Assembly: GCF_905147365.1 (NCBI RefSeq)
Contig: NC_056428.1
Location: 32,469,001 to 32,533,000 of the forward strand
Source: Aricia agestis
Lineage: Eukaryota > Arthropoda > Insecta > Lepidoptera > Lycaenidae
Direction: 5' to 3'
DNA: 64,000 nucleotides
The position numbers were made by a program, and so were the translations under genes. The first letter of the stretch is position 1. Every line of letters starts with the position of its first letter. The notes below the pieces were generated by a model that was not told the DNA's origin, searched no databases, and saw nothing but the letters and a program-made list of their open reading frames with translations. Of this stretch, positions 10,683-22,192 are shown in pieces.

Positions 10683-12217
10683 GACGTCGTCGTCGACGCA
10701 CGGTGTTTTTTTTCGACCACTAAAACGGACATCGTCTTTTTATTGGTTAATTCAAATGAGTATTTAATTACAAATCCCCGAGTAAAACACCCAGGTGTCT
10801 AGCTTAAATAGTTTTTGAATTATCTCAAAAAGAAAATCCCAATCCCACGTCCATATTATTTAATATTATTTTATATATTATTACTAGCTGTCCCAGCAAA
10901 CGCTGTTTTGCCATATTAAAGTAGGTATTTCGCCCATATTATTACTTTATTGAAGTGACTAAATAAGTATAGCACCATGGCAACGTCCATCGCTATCCCG
11001 TCGCACAAACAACGGTCGCCGCCAATCTCAAGATTTATCAAAATAATGTACTAATTATTGTACACATTGAAAAGGTCTACAGAAAACTCCGCGATGGTAT
11101 ATGTATATATCTTATGGATATTCCACAATAACATTTTTTTCATTTACTTTTAACTTCAAATAATGGCTAATTTTCGAAGCGATTTTAACCTATACGGCAA
11201 TAATCCTTATTCAATTAAATACTTTAAATACATTATTGATTATGGTCCTTTACAGCATATTATTATGATTTATTTTAATGAATATTTTCGAAGATATTAC
11301 AGATTTAAAAATTGCTTGACGTAGCTTTTGCGGCACTCGGCAGTAACGACCAATGCGGGCTATGGCCCATGGGTAGTAATGAATATGAATTAAGTACTTA
11401 AAATCAAAACTACTGAATTTATTGTAATAATTTTTTCAGTGACATAGGCTATAATATATTTTATACCCGTGCGAAGCCGGGGCGGGTCACTAGTACTAGA
11501 TATTGCTGCTGTTCTATAGCTTTCTCGCGACAGTCCCCGAATGCCACACGTATTTTTTTTATTTTTTAGCCATTTTCCTTCAATATTTCGTCAAAATGTA
11601 TGAAAATTGAACATTTGAAAAAATTCGGTATTTTTTAAAGTTTGACAGCTATAGTTACTTCGCAGAATTTGATCCTTGTTAGCAACACGATCGAAAAGTG
11701 TAATAAAAAATCGACGTCCACGAATCCCGCCAATCCCGGATTTTTCAAAGTTATAGAACTGAAAAGTTCCACGCGTTAGGGATTTGGTATTTTTACCAGT
11801 GTTAGTGCTGATGATTAGCTTGCTCCTAAAGCATCATGCGCTTGCAACATCGCCTTAGTTTAGTCAGAAAAAATTAAAAACTTAAAATCGATTTTCTTTG
11901 TTTTCATGGCCCCCTTATGTCATATCCGACTGAAAAAGGGTTCATAATATAGATTTTTGTATGTCCTAAAAATATTATATAGCATGTTTTTGTCTAATCT
12001 TTACGAATTTTGAACTATAATAACTTTCCACTTTTTTATGGACGTGAGATTGGGATTTTTTTTTTGAGATAATTCAAAAACTATTCAAGCGAGATACCTG
12101 GGTGTTTTACTCGGGGATTCGTAATTAAATACTCATTCGAATTAAACCAACCAACCAACAAAAACACGATGTCAGTTTTTTGGGTCGAAAAAAACACTGT
12201 GCGACGTCGACGACGTC
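10683..12217. mobile_element. Element with ~175-bp inverted terminal repeats, interrupted by a nested repeat
   Basis: The left arm (10683-10853) starts GACGTCGTCGTCGACGCAC and continues through CCCGAGTAAAACACCCAGGT and AAAATCCCAATCCCACGTCC. The right arm (12039-12217) is its reverse complement with scattered differences (GACGTGAGATTGGG ... GTGCGACGTCGACGACGTC). The interior outside the nested insertion (11499-12038) has no transposase frame. The long arms, identical orientation and common GACGTC ends support a non-autonomous DNA transposon of unknown superfamily. I could not identify a target duplication. Confidence 0.8.
10883..11498 (+). mobile_element. Composite repeat D+E nested in the long-inverted-repeat element
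   Basis: Starts ACTAGCTGTCCCAGCAAACG (family D head), carries GCACCATGGCAACGTCCATC, then switches at about 11035 to the reverse complement of family E and ends CCGGGGCGGGTCACTAGTA. It lies wholly between the arms of the 10.68-12.22 kb element, so it inserted later. D and E being fused here argues they belong to one family with alternative interiors. Confidence 0.65.
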
Positions 12218-12277
12218 TATTTCTGTCTGATTTTTGACTAAATCGTGTCCCAATACGATATGTAAGGCGTATGAGTC

Positions 12278-12431
12278 ATAAAAAATGTATGATAAAAGCA
12301 TAATTTCAAAATAATATTAGCTCGATGCACTCCTTCAGCATATAAACTATAACAGTGTGCAAACTTTCATTCACCTACGTTTCCGCATTTTTCGTCAAAA
12401 GGGATCCAAAGTTTTTCGCTCGCGTATTAAA
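12278..12431 (+). repeat. Repeat family H, copy 1
   Basis: About 150 bp (AAAATGTATGATAAAAGCAT, then GCTCGATGCACTCCTTCA, then CCAAAGTTTTTCGCTCGCGT) recurs in direct orientation at 16265-16417 with few differences. In both places it ends at an AT run. No coding potential. Confidence 0.7.
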
Positions 12432-12518
12432 ATAATAATTTAATGATATTATGTTCATAGCATAATATTAAACAAGTTCATACCTGTGTATGTGGTCATG
12501 TCTCCAATCTTATACTTA

Positions 12519-12688
12519 TATAAAATTCTCGTGTCACAGTTTTCGTTGCCATACTCCTCCGAAACGGCTTGATTGATTCTTATGAAATTTTGTGAGCATG
12601 TTGAGTAGGTCTGAGAATCGGCCAACATCGATTTTTCATACAAAAAAAAAATATATGGCAAAACAACGTTTGCCGGGACAGCTAGTTT
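12519..12688 (-). repeat. Family D repeat, reverse, internally deleted
   Basis: Reads TATAAAATTCTCGTGTCACA, then CTCCTCCGAAACGGCTTGAT, then GCAAAACAACGTTTGCCGGG and ACAGCTAGTT, the reverse complement of the D ends. The middle block with GGCACCATGGCAACGTCC is missing. Confidence 0.65.
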
Positions 12689-12931
12689 ATGCTATATTAT
12701 TATCTTGAATAGTACGATAATTATTATTATTAATTCATAAGCAATCTAACAATTATAAATTACACACAGTTATTGTGAAATTTTGGTAATTTATTTACTT
12801 TCAAGGTGTATATTGTAATTTGTACTCATAGGAATACAATATAATTATTGCGAAAGACATTTTGTAAGTAATTATGTATGTATTTTCGTTGAGTATTAAA
12901 ATATTTCTGTGAACAATTAATACTCAACCGC

Positions 12932-12983
12932 AAATTCTTCACCCAGGTTGAAAATGAGCATTTTAAACCTGGGTGAAGAATTT
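12932..12983. repeat. Hairpin with 24-bp arms and a GAGC centre
   Basis: The left arm (AAATTCTTCACCCAGGTTGA, then AAAT) is repeated in reverse complement after only four bases, with one mismatch in 24. No mobile-element ends flank it. Confidence 0.85.
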
Positions 12984-13598
12984 TCCTTAAGTCAGTTGGA
13001 AAGAATTTGGCTTTTGATTGATTTTCAAACAAAAATGTGTAAAAACATTTTTTTGGCAGATTTTTTTATATATATTAAACTTCTAAGTTTGTATTTTAGC
13101 GTAGTTTCAAATGTGTTTACCATGAAGGTGGCAAAATTAGTATTTCATTTTCTATATTATAATTTGGCAGCATAGCCTTAGGTCAGAGGTTCCCAAACTC
13201 CTTTGTTTAAGGTGTTGGTGCTATGGTGCATAACTTAAGTAACAAAATGAATAAATTATGTAACAGTCGCACTGCTTTACAACAAATTATCCGCCTATGC
13301 CAGGGATTGCGAACCAAATGGCACGCGACACGAAATTTTGAGCACGTCTTTGATCACAATATTATTATTGTATGTCATAGATGTGTCATTATTATTTAAT
13401 GGCACATCTATTATTTAATGGCATCATCTAAGCTTCTTATAACTTTGGCTGCCTATATTCATAGGAGAATTCAAGTCGGGTCACCAAATACATTTTTATA
13501 GATCCCAGTTAACGACTTGTGGACCCCCATTTTTTTCCACGCAAGCGTAGACCCCTGTCGGGATCAATGCTTTAGGTATATTTATATATATATTACTT
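12984..13598. other. Stretch with no recognised feature
   Basis: A 75-codon plus-strand frame (12948-13175) spans the hairpin and has no recognisable product. The rest is unassigned AT-rich DNA. Confidence 0.45.
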
Positions 13599-13926
13599 AC
13601 TAGCTGTCCCGGCAAACGTTGCTTTGCCATAATTTAAATCAAGTTTTTCACCCACATTATTTTATTGAAATGACTAAATAAGTATGTTACCATGACAACG
13701 TCCATCGCTATCCCGTCCCACAAACAATGGTAGGCGTCAGTCTCGAGTTGTAATAATTTACTATTATTTATTCAGCAAATGCACATATCAATATAAAAAG
13801 TAGCCAGTAGCCGATTCTCAGACCCACTGAATATGCATATAAAATTTGGTTAAAATCAGTAAAGCCGTTTCGGAGGAGTACGGGGCCTAACATTGTGACA
13901 CGAGAATTTTATATATAAGAAGATAG
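13599..13926 (+). repeat. Family D repeat, most complete copy
   Basis: Starts ACTAGCTGTCCCGGCAAACG, then TTATTGAAATGACTAAATAA, ACAACGTCCATCGCTATCCC, GTCTCGAGTTGTAATAATTT, GTAGCCAGTAGCCGATTCTC, CCGTTTCGGAGGAGTACGGG, and ends GACACGAGAATTTTATATAT. It is the best reference in the window for reading the rearranged copies at 42.5 and 45.3 kb. No protein is encoded. Confidence 0.75.
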
Positions 13927-14428
13927 AATAAGGGAAAATACTTAAGCTTTTTACGTAGAGCATATGGAAATGCACTTAAAGCTGAAGTCATAATACGTAA
14001 GTACATGTAATTTATGGGGAGATGGCAGGGTGGCATCTCACTCCCCAAGGGCTTGTTATGCTTCTAATATCCTAACACATGACCGTGGTAAAACTACACG
14101 TGTAAAATGCGAGTACTTTTCCTTGTAAAACTATATTTTTTAATTAAGCTCACCCTTTTCTAAATAAATGCGTAGTCCATAAAGTAGAGCGTTAATGTGA
14201 TAATGTAATAGTGTAATTTCTCTTACTTACCTCTAACGTTAATGATGTATGGCCCAAATAGACTTAGCGCTTAATTATACCTGTTTTATATCGAATTTTA
14301 TTTGATTTTACTTCGCGAGGGCCAGGTAATTGCAAAACTTTCTTAACTTCAGTTTATATATATTTTTATAATCCAATAAGAATTCTTGTTGTTATTTTTA
14401 TTCGCAATTTTTCTCTTGAGTGGGATCG
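13927..14428. other. Stretch with no recognised feature
   Basis: AT-rich sequence without recognised repeats or coding signals. Confidence 0.5.
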
Positions 14429-14491
14429 TCCTCTTTTCTTGCTATTTGAGAAAAATGAATTTCGTTATTCTCGAATAGCAAGAAAAGAGGA
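14429..14491. repeat. Near-perfect 63-bp palindrome
   Basis: Arms of 31 bp (TCCTCTTTTCTTGCTATTTG ... and reverse complement) with one centre base and about three mismatches. A fold-back of this kind could be the residue of a replication snap-back or of a tiny inverted-repeat element. Confidence 0.8.
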
Positions 14492-14806
14492 ATTGATAGG
14501 TCTATTTCCAGCAGCATACAATGGGCTCAGGAATGGAATAAAAGCTTGAAACATGAACTGATTCTTTGTAACGGTAGAGGTATCTTCTCAATAAGTAGGG
14601 CAGTAATGACGCAAGAAACCTCTCCCGTATCATCTAAATGCCAAGTAAAGCGAACCGATTACACCTTTAGTAACGTGTCAGCTGGTAACAACATCTTGTG
14701 CGTCAAAGTTGACCTGGCCAGGTCTGGTCAGTTTTACAATAATGGTGCCGATGCAATCTTCAGTTTTGACTAAATGCACATTTTGTAACCGCGATTGTTT
14801 AATAAT
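14492..14806. other. Stretch with no recognised feature
   Basis: A 75-codon plus-strand frame at 14546-14773 has no recognisable product; it ends just before a GTCY element. Confidence 0.4.
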
Positions 14807-15200
14807 CGGCCAAGTGTGAGTGGGACTCGCGCACGAAGGGATCCGTACCATTATAGAGCAATATGGGTAAAAAATGTGTTTTTTGTATGGGAGTCCGCCT
14901 TGATTATTCATTTTATTAAAATTTGATTATTTCAAGTGCCTACTTGCTACCATTATTTGCCTGTAATCAAAAAAGGCCAAAGAAATCACGTTTGTTGTAT
15001 GTGAGCCCCACTTAACTATTTATTTTAAGTATTTTGTTTTTTGTATTTGTTGTTATACACAATTTGTGAAAATTTCAGAAGTCTAGCTATAGCTGCTATT
15101 CTTGAGATACAGCCTGGAGACAGACGGACGGACAGATAACGAAGTCATAGTAATAGCCAATAGGATCCCGTTTTTACCCTTTGGGTACGGAATCCTAAAA
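14807..15200 (+). mobile_element. GTCY MITE-like element, copy 7 (forward)
   Basis: CGGCCAAGTGTGAGTGGGAC at the left and CCCTTTGGGTACGGAATCCT at the right, with the GGAGACAGACGGACGGACAG block before the right end. Several point differences from the other copies indicate an older insertion. Confidence 0.8.
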
Positions 15201-15292
15201 AGGGAAGAAGAATTGAACTAGATTTATCAAGTAACCTAAATTATAATTTAGGTACTCTTACTTAATTTAAGGAGTTCGTTTTTTGTTCTCTA

Positions 15293-15540
15293 ATGCTAAG
15301 TACTCACATACGGTTTTGCTCGATCGAGAAATAACGTAGAGCAAAACCCGCGGCTCGGGCTTTCGTCCACACATTCAGCATTGCTCTAAATTTTATTCTA
15401 AATCGATATATTTAATTCCATGAAGCCGGCTCGATGCGTCATGCGAGTCTTCGAGCTGTCAGTTTTACGGTCCACACAGTAAATATTACTCGATTAGGAG
15501 TAAAACTATCGAGCAAAACCGTATGTGAGTACTTAGCATA
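15293..15540. mobile_element. Fold-back MITE-like element
   Basis: Left end ATGCTAAGTACTCACATACG followed by GTTTTGCTCGAT; right end is the reverse complement (ATCGAGCAAAAC, CGTATGTGAGTACTTAGCAT). The arms are about 32 bp and nearly perfect, and the interior has no open frame of note. Confidence 0.8.
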
Positions 15541-15544
15541 AGCC

Positions 15545-15645
15545 CGCCCTTAGACGAGAAAAAGTGTCAATATCACGCTTCAATTTTATTGAACAGTTTA
15601 TTAGATTGTAGGCGCGCGATGTTCAACATTAGTAATATAACTTAC
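15545..15645. repeat. Fragment of the fold-back family seen at 41.33-41.51 kb
   Basis: Shares TCAATATCACGCTTCAATTT, TATTGAACAGT and GGCGCGCGATGTTCAACAT with the 41.3-kb element. Only one end is present. Confidence 0.55.
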
Positions 15646-15660
15646 TAAGTTACTACTTAA

Positions 15661-15950
15661 CTAGACCTTCCGCGCGGCTTCGCCCGCTTAAATTAGATAT
15701 TTCACAGACAAATTAGTCCACAAAAAATAGTTCTTCTTCTTATCTGTGCCAAATAACCGAAAAATTGCTCCAGTAGTTCGTGAGATAAGCTTTTTCAAAT
15801 AATTTTTTCCTTTTTCCACATTTTCCTCCATTTCTTCGCTCCTATTAGTCTTAGCATGATAAAATATAGCCTATAGCCTTTCTCAATAAATAGGCTATCT
15901 AACAACGAAACAATGAAATAAGCCCTTTTTAAATATGTAACTAGAGATCG
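15661..15950 (+). repeat. Family F repeat
   Basis: Starts AGACCTTCCGCGCGGCTTCG and carries GCTCCAGTAGTTCGTGAGAT, CTTCGCTCCTATTAGTCTTA and AATAAATAGGCTATCTAACA. It lacks the terminal CGTTCAAACAAAC block. Confidence 0.6.
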
Positions 15951-16264
15951 CCCAATGGTCGAAATTCGACCTTAGTTTCAACAACATTAGGACTACTACC
16001 TATATTTTGTAAAAAAATAACGACTTTTTTTTCAACTCTTGTCTCTGGGACTTAGCTGATCTGAAACTGACCATGTAAGCATTGTCTTTTTTATTGTATC
16101 TTAGATTCAATAAAAAAAACTATAATCCATTTTCAATTTGTCAACTTGTTGTCAACAGACTTAACCATAAATAAAGAGTATAATTCGTATGTATAGGCTT
16201 GTCACTCAAAAATCTGTCATTTCTCATGTGTGTGGGTTGTAGTGTGTGTAATGTTTTATTTGTT

Positions 16265-16417
16265 AAAAAAATGTATGATAAAAGCATAATTTCAAAATAA
16301 TATTAGCTCGATGCACTCCTTCACCATATAAACTATAACTGTGCAAAATTTCATGCACCTACGTTTCCCCATTTTTCGTAAAAAGGGTTACAAAGTTTTT
16401 CGCTTGCGTATTAATAT
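16265..16417 (+). repeat. Repeat family H, copy 2
   Basis: Direct repeat of 12278-12431. It runs straight into a family F fragment. Confidence 0.7.
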
Positions 16418-16740
16418 ATAGATTTCCCCCGTTTTTTCCACATTTTCCTCTGTTTCTTCGCTCCTATTAGTCTTAGCGTGATAATACATGGCCTATAGCC
16501 TTCCTCGATAAATGGGCTATCCAACAGTAAAATAATTTTTCAAATCGGACCAGTAGTTCCTGAGATTGGCGCTAATTTTAACCCATTTTTTTTGTTGAGG
16601 AGGGGAAATACCCCCTCGGGAGGGGGCGGGGGCATATGGGACTCCCTCTCGAGGTTTACCCACTAAAACCCTCCCTCCTTCCAGCATCATTCCAGTGGGA
16701 CACGGGAACTCTACAAACTCCGCGTCCTATTAATATAATA
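16418..16740 (+). repeat. Family F fragment with GC-rich extension
   Basis: GATTTCCCCCGTTTTTTCCA, then CTTCGCTCCTATTAGTCTTA, then CAGTAGTTCCTGAGATTGGC, followed by a G/C-rich block (GAGGAGGGGAAATACCCCCT, GGGAGGGGGCGGGGGCATAT) not present in the other copies in the window. The extension could be another module of the same family. Confidence 0.5.
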
Positions 16741-17480
16741 TTTTAACCCTAGACGGTCGATAATATTACACATAACACAATACATTGCCAATAAAATTGC
16801 TCGACTAGGGGCTGGCTAATAGGAATCCTATTAGAATTTAGATAGCGTGTCAGTTTGGTTGCAAATTTTTATTTTATTACAGTCTGTATTTGAACATCTT
16901 TGCTCCTCAAAATTAAAATAGTTTCGATCTTTATTGAAGACGTCACTCGTTTTAAATGGCTCTTGACGTAGCTAGTTATCACAATTTCTTGATTTGGTCT
17001 ATTGGGCGAAGTTAACGCCTTCGACATCTAGTAATGGATTCTATAAAAAATTGTAGTACGGTGCACAGTGGAAAATGTGGGTCCGTATCGGATCAAAAAT
17101 CTGTAAGTTCAAGGTTTTTCATCGTATTGTATTGAGATTTGGCACATGTATACAGCGATATACAAAGATTTAAAAAATAATCAATTTTCGTATTTCTTTT
17201 TTGAATGTATACATATTTATTTGAGGTTAAAAAAAAGAAAAGAGAAAAAGGAATACGAGTACTTATATTATGTTTATTTTTTATAAATAAGTACTAATAT
17301 GAGTAAAATTAAGAAAACTTAAACAATTACTTATCACACAAGCATAATAAAATACATAAAATTATAAAATCGTATAGTACATATCTATACCTCACACCAA
17401 ACTAATTGATCTCAATTAGACAAATCTTATAATATTATTGGTTTTATATAACTAGGTTTTAGTTACTTATAATGTTGTAT
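16741..17480. other. Stretch with no recognised feature
   Basis: AT-rich. No repeat family or coding signal recognised. Confidence 0.5.
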
Positions 17481-18385
17481 CTAATTGTTATCATCCTCAC
17501 TATTCCTAACTAAAATTACTTCCGGTGTAAATGTAGGATCACCTTCAGGTACCACCTTCAAAGACTTAGTGCCTCTTCATCAAGATCCTCCACATTTCTC
17601 ACATAAGGGTTTATTAAACTTAAAAAGGTATAGATCTGAAGTATATAGAAGTGTTTTAAATACGTCTTCATTTTCTGGCATGGTGCAGGCGCATATTTCT
17701 GTAGTCTTTATTGCGCGACTTTTGTGCATCTTCCGACAGTTGCCAATAGGAAGAACAGAAAAATGTTTGATCACGTTTTCTCCGTGTATAAGTAATTTGT
17801 TGCATGTAGTACCAATCATAGTTACTAACATGAATTCGCGCAGTTTCTAAGGCATAAACTCCAAATTTTTAATAATATTCTAGAAGATAGAGCTTGTAAA
17901 AATTGTAAAAATTGTAAAAATAATCATTCTAGAAGATAGAGCTTGTAAAATAATATACAAGCGTTTAATCAATGTTTCATCAACACCTGTTATGTTCGCC
18001 GAGCAAGTGTAATTGTAAAAGAACCTTCGTGCTGTATTTCCATCACTTGAGTTTCCACTTATCTTCTTCGTTCACCAGAAGTTGATGGCAGTGAATGTGC
18101 TTCAGACTCCGGAAACTTTACTGAATATCCTGACTCCAGCCAGCTTGTATTATTCCGAATAAATTTGTCCTTTTTCCGTGATGCTTCAGCCCAGCGCTTA
18201 TTGAAAGAAGGCAGAATATGTCTTTGAATGTCACCAATTACAAAACACGAGTTGTTTTCAGAAACATTTAATGTTTGCTGTAGAACTATGGACAACGATT
18301 CCAAGGTTCTGCCACGCTCGATATAGGGAATGATGAAATCGCCCTTAGTACAGTTGAAAGTTGACATTTTAATGGAAATAACCAA
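17481..18385 (-). pseudogene. Frameshifted remnant of an unnamed multicopy insect protein
   Basis: Read on the minus strand from an ATG at 18385, coding-like sequence continues to a TAG at 17481-17483 but changes frame at least three times. Visible pieces in order are: about 100 residues beginning near MSTFNCTKGDFIIPY and ending in TSGERRR; then, in another frame, DGNTARRFFYNY ... ITGVDETLIKRLYIILQ; then KFGVYALETARIHV; then KLLIHGENVIKHFSVLPIG ... NEDVFKTLLYTSDLYLF; then VVPEGDPTFTPEVILV to the stop. From memory, NTARRFF, ITGVDxxLIKR, YALETAR and HGxxVIKHxxLPIG are shared by an uncharacterised protein family present in many insect genomes in multiple copies, probably linked to a transposon. 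I cannot name it. A short internal duplication (ATTCTAGAAGATAGAGCTTG, about 17877 and 17930) interrupts the middle. No product is expected. Confidence 0.7.
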
Positions 18386-19418
18386 TTTAAATAAGTGTCA
18401 CTTAATATATAATACACGCTGAAGTGTGCAATTTGAAGATATTTGCTTCCCCTTATATACTGTTTTTTTACATGAAATACGTACTAATATCAATGTTATG
18501 CATATTTACTCACGCAGGACGACTGCAGAATAGAATATAATAAGCTATTGCTATCAAAATATTGTGATTAATATTGATTTTGCACACTATGTCAGCAGTA
18601 ACCGCAAAAGATACCGAATTATCTACTACGACCTCTATCAAATTTTTCCCCATAACTTCCAGGACCGCAAACTTCCGCAGCTGATTTCTTTAATTTTTCA
18701 TTTATGAATAGTTAGGTTATCAGATAACACATAAAGTTGCGCGTGGGGAGACGTGAGTAAATGTGAAAACCTTCGACGAAAAAAAAAAGTGAAAAATAGG
18801 GTATGTCAATTTTTAAGTACTTACTCAAAAATAAAAAGCATATTAAAAAAAATTAATAGCTCATTATTAGGAACATAAAATATCCTTTTTATAAATGTAT
18901 AAAACCGCATGCATGTGCTAAATACTTTTTTCACAATATTCATTTGAATTATGTGTATGCAAACATTTGAATGAGCCATCCACTACTTCAACTTACTTCA
19001 ACCTATGATAAAAAAATATTTATGAAGTTTTAGTAGAAAAAAATGTCTGATTATGATTATTAGGTATTAGAGTATCGAATGCAATAAATATTTCGTTCAA
19101 ATTGTGATATTTTTAAAAACCATTTATGATATGCCATTTTCCATAGTGCGGTGTCCCGTGTCATCATTACTCTTTTGTATGTGTACACAGTAAATAATAA
19201 TTTGCTCTGGTGAGGACGCTATTATGTTCAATCTGTATTTTTCCAGATATATTGTGAAGCTCACCTACCGCACTAACGATGAGATCAAATTAATATAACT
19301 AAGTATATATTTTTTTTTATTTCAAGGTAACTTCAAGGATATTTTTCCAAGATACACTCGCGTTTGTAATTTCAAGTTCTACGGAGTCGCGCAAGTCCGT
19401 TCATATAGGGTGAACATG
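18386..19418. other. Stretch with no recognised feature
   Basis: AT-rich, no repeat boundaries or coding signals recognised. It contains the upstream flank of the 17.5-18.4 kb pseudogene; no promoter is evident. Confidence 0.45.
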
Positions 19419-19586
19419 ACTAGTCATTGGACAGAGCACAAAAGCACTATATTTATTATTTATTAAGCTTGCTTTAAAAACTACCTGTTTTTCTTAAAAA
19501 TCAGGTGTTCTATTACTTTAAAAACAGGCAGTTTTTAAAGCAACCTTAATAAATATTGTGTTTTTATGCTCTGTCCAATGACTAGT
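19419..19586. mobile_element. Fold-back MITE-like element
   Basis: Left end ACTAGTCATTGGACAGAGCA; right end TGCTCTGTCCAATGACTAGT, a perfect 20-bp inverted repeat. An inner pair (TTTAAAAACTACCTGTTTTT and AAAAACAGGCAGTTTTTAAA) makes nearly the whole 168 bp fold. A truncated relative is at about 39165-39220. Confidence 0.85.
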
Positions 19587-20141
19587 ACTGTCCAATGTAC
19601 TAGGCAATTACCCTAGTGAAGGCAGCGTCCGGTTTTTGTGTATTCAAAACGACAGTTTAAGCAGTATCTGTGTCAAGGTGCGGATCGGCTCTTGCGCAAA
19701 CCGTTTTTTAATACTGCGCTCGGTTGCGAGGTAATTAATTCGATTCGGAGTGTCGCAACAATCGATACTGACTGTTTTCGTGTACTTATTTAAATTATTC
19801 CTCTATATGCCTGCAATTTGTTTCTGCCTCAACTTTGATACATAATGCAAATTGCTGCAATATCGATTTTATAATTATACACTTCGTTGCAAACTCATCG
19901 AAGTAATTCATGAGAACTCTAGCAGAGTTCATGAATAACTTCTACTTTAGATTTGAATTTATTTGAAAAGCTGGCAGCTTATTTTTCTTTAATAATAATA
20001 TTAATAAAATCCTCAATTAGTTATTATCAAAATTTAGCGTCTAGATTGTCCCAAATACATGGATCCCATTTTTAAGTGGTCTCGCCCGCGTAAAATAGCA
20101 TTACTGGAAGTTGGAACACAAAGTAATAATGTTGACTAGCT
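19587..20141. other. Stretch with no recognised feature
   Basis: No repeat family or coding signal recognised. Confidence 0.5.
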
Positions 20142-20622
20142 TTTTAGGGTTCCGTACCCAAAGGGTAAAAACGGGACCCTATTACTAAGACTTATTTGTC
20201 TGTCCGTTTTTTTGTCTGTCTGTCTCCAGGCTCTATTTCAAGAACCGCTGTAGCTAGACTTCTGCAATTTTCACAGATTATGTATATCTGTTGACGCTAT
20301 AACAACAAAATATACTGAAAATAAAATAAAATGTATATTTAAGGGTATAGGATTTATGTATAATAACAAACATCACGTTTGTTGTATGGGAATATTATTT
20401 TGGCCTTTTTTGCTCGATATCAATATTGACAACAGGTAGGAAGTTAAAATTTTCACAGATTCCTCAATCGTATATGTACTTTAATTATCTAATAATAAAA
20501 TTAAAATTAAATGAAAATTTAAGGGGGGCTCCCATACAAAAACTTAATTTTTGACCAATTTTTTCTCTTTAACGGTACGGAACCCATCATGCGCGAGTCC
20601 GACTCGCACTTGGACGATTTTT
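20142..20622 (-). mobile_element. GTCY MITE-like element, copy 8 (reverse, near-complete)
   Basis: From TTTTTAGGGTTCCGTACCCA through TTTTTTTGTCTGTCTGTCTC and CTATAACAACAAAATATACT to GCGAGTCCGACTCGCACTTG. All family blocks are present. Confidence 0.85.
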
Positions 20623-22192
20623 AATCTCTTTAGGGGAGGAATTTTGGGAATATGTGTATTCCTCAAAAAACAAATAATATACAAAAGTTTACGATAATAA
20701 TTACTGATGGTGGTGAAGGCTGGAGGAGAATTCGATAACGATGTTCAGAATAAAGGAGCCGATGGAAATGAAGTCACAGGAACTCCATGTCGCTGGTCAC
20801 CGCTGTTAATCGAAATAACTAAATGAACTAATTAATATATTATTTTGTTAGTACCTAAACGAAGGAACGTCGAACCACAATTCATACCTTATTGGATAAT
20901 TTAGCATATTAAGAATCGAAATTAGCTGAAACGTTTAATCGTAAAGTTTACTTAATTGAGAAATATTATCAGCGTACCTACCTTGTTCAACAATAGCATG
21001 CCAAATGTGCTGAAACATTTCACATAATTGCACATAACAAAACTATGTCATTGTATTTTTAAAACAATTAATAATTAAATTACATTTAAATTGTCTTCAA
21101 CAATGTCCTTTTAATAGCTCGGTGGCCCTGCTCTCGATAGTTCTCCTTAGATGGCTCAGTTGTAGACTAGGTCGAGGAAAACAACTGCTATGTCAGTGTC
21201 ATAACTCAATACGAAAACGGCTTTATTACTCACTTGCATTTCAACGACAGTTCCCTTCGGTATTTTATAAAATAGCTAGAACAAACTCGGCAATGTATAA
21301 TGCGGATGAGAGAAACGGTAATGTTATTGGCTTAAGTTGCGGAGTGGTCAGTGTACAGAGTATATCTACGACCTACGTACATATATATACAGATTGTCGT
21401 CGTTGCGAGAATGGCCTTTAAACTCAAGGTATCCAAAATGAGTGACTCGAGATTTTAAATATTGAAAAAACAAGTTGAAGCGACGTAAAGTTTTATTCGT
21501 GCTGTTTCAAAATCATTACCTGCCTACTTATTTCACTTCGTTTGTATTGTTTTGTAAGCTATGAAATATTGAAAATGTTTTTACTCTTTCCTAAGATAGA
21601 CTTTTGTTTTCTTTAAGGAGGTACATTAAATTTTGAACATAGCAAAACTTGCGTCTACCTACGATTTGCTGAGTTAGACAAATTGTCAGACAAAAATAAT
21701 TAGCATTCAATTGCATGTACACACGGTGCATTCATTGTGCAACAAATTCTATGGCTAGCCTTTTGTGTTGCCATGACTAAAATCCATAAACGGATGATAT
21801 TTGGCTGCACGCTGAGTATTAATTAAAAAAGTAATGGAACTGATGACGAATACTTTTAAACTCGATTACAAAGCTTTATGAAGTGCTCCATATAGAAACT
21901 CAATTTAAGATCTTAGACAAAAGTCTTACAATTGCATCAAAAGCAATTCTTCAGTTCGCTTAGTAGATCCGCCCGACAAATTGGCTGTAAACTGTAGTTA
22001 CTAAATGCTCAGATTTCTAGAGCTTTCACAATTACAATATAACTCGTAAAAGTCATAATCCTTCCGAGTTTCCCGTAGAAACATATTGATATTGCTATGT
22101 GAATAAAGAATGAAACAAAAAAACAATGCCGTATTGGTGACGAACCTAAGTAGGTATATAAAAATCATGAGAATTGTTCGCAATGATATTCT
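20623..22192. other. Stretch with no recognised feature
   Basis: About 1.5 kb of AT-rich sequence. A 99-codon plus-strand frame at 21122-21421 and a 60-codon minus-strand frame near 22.1 kb have no recognisable products. I see no repeat boundary. Confidence 0.4.
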
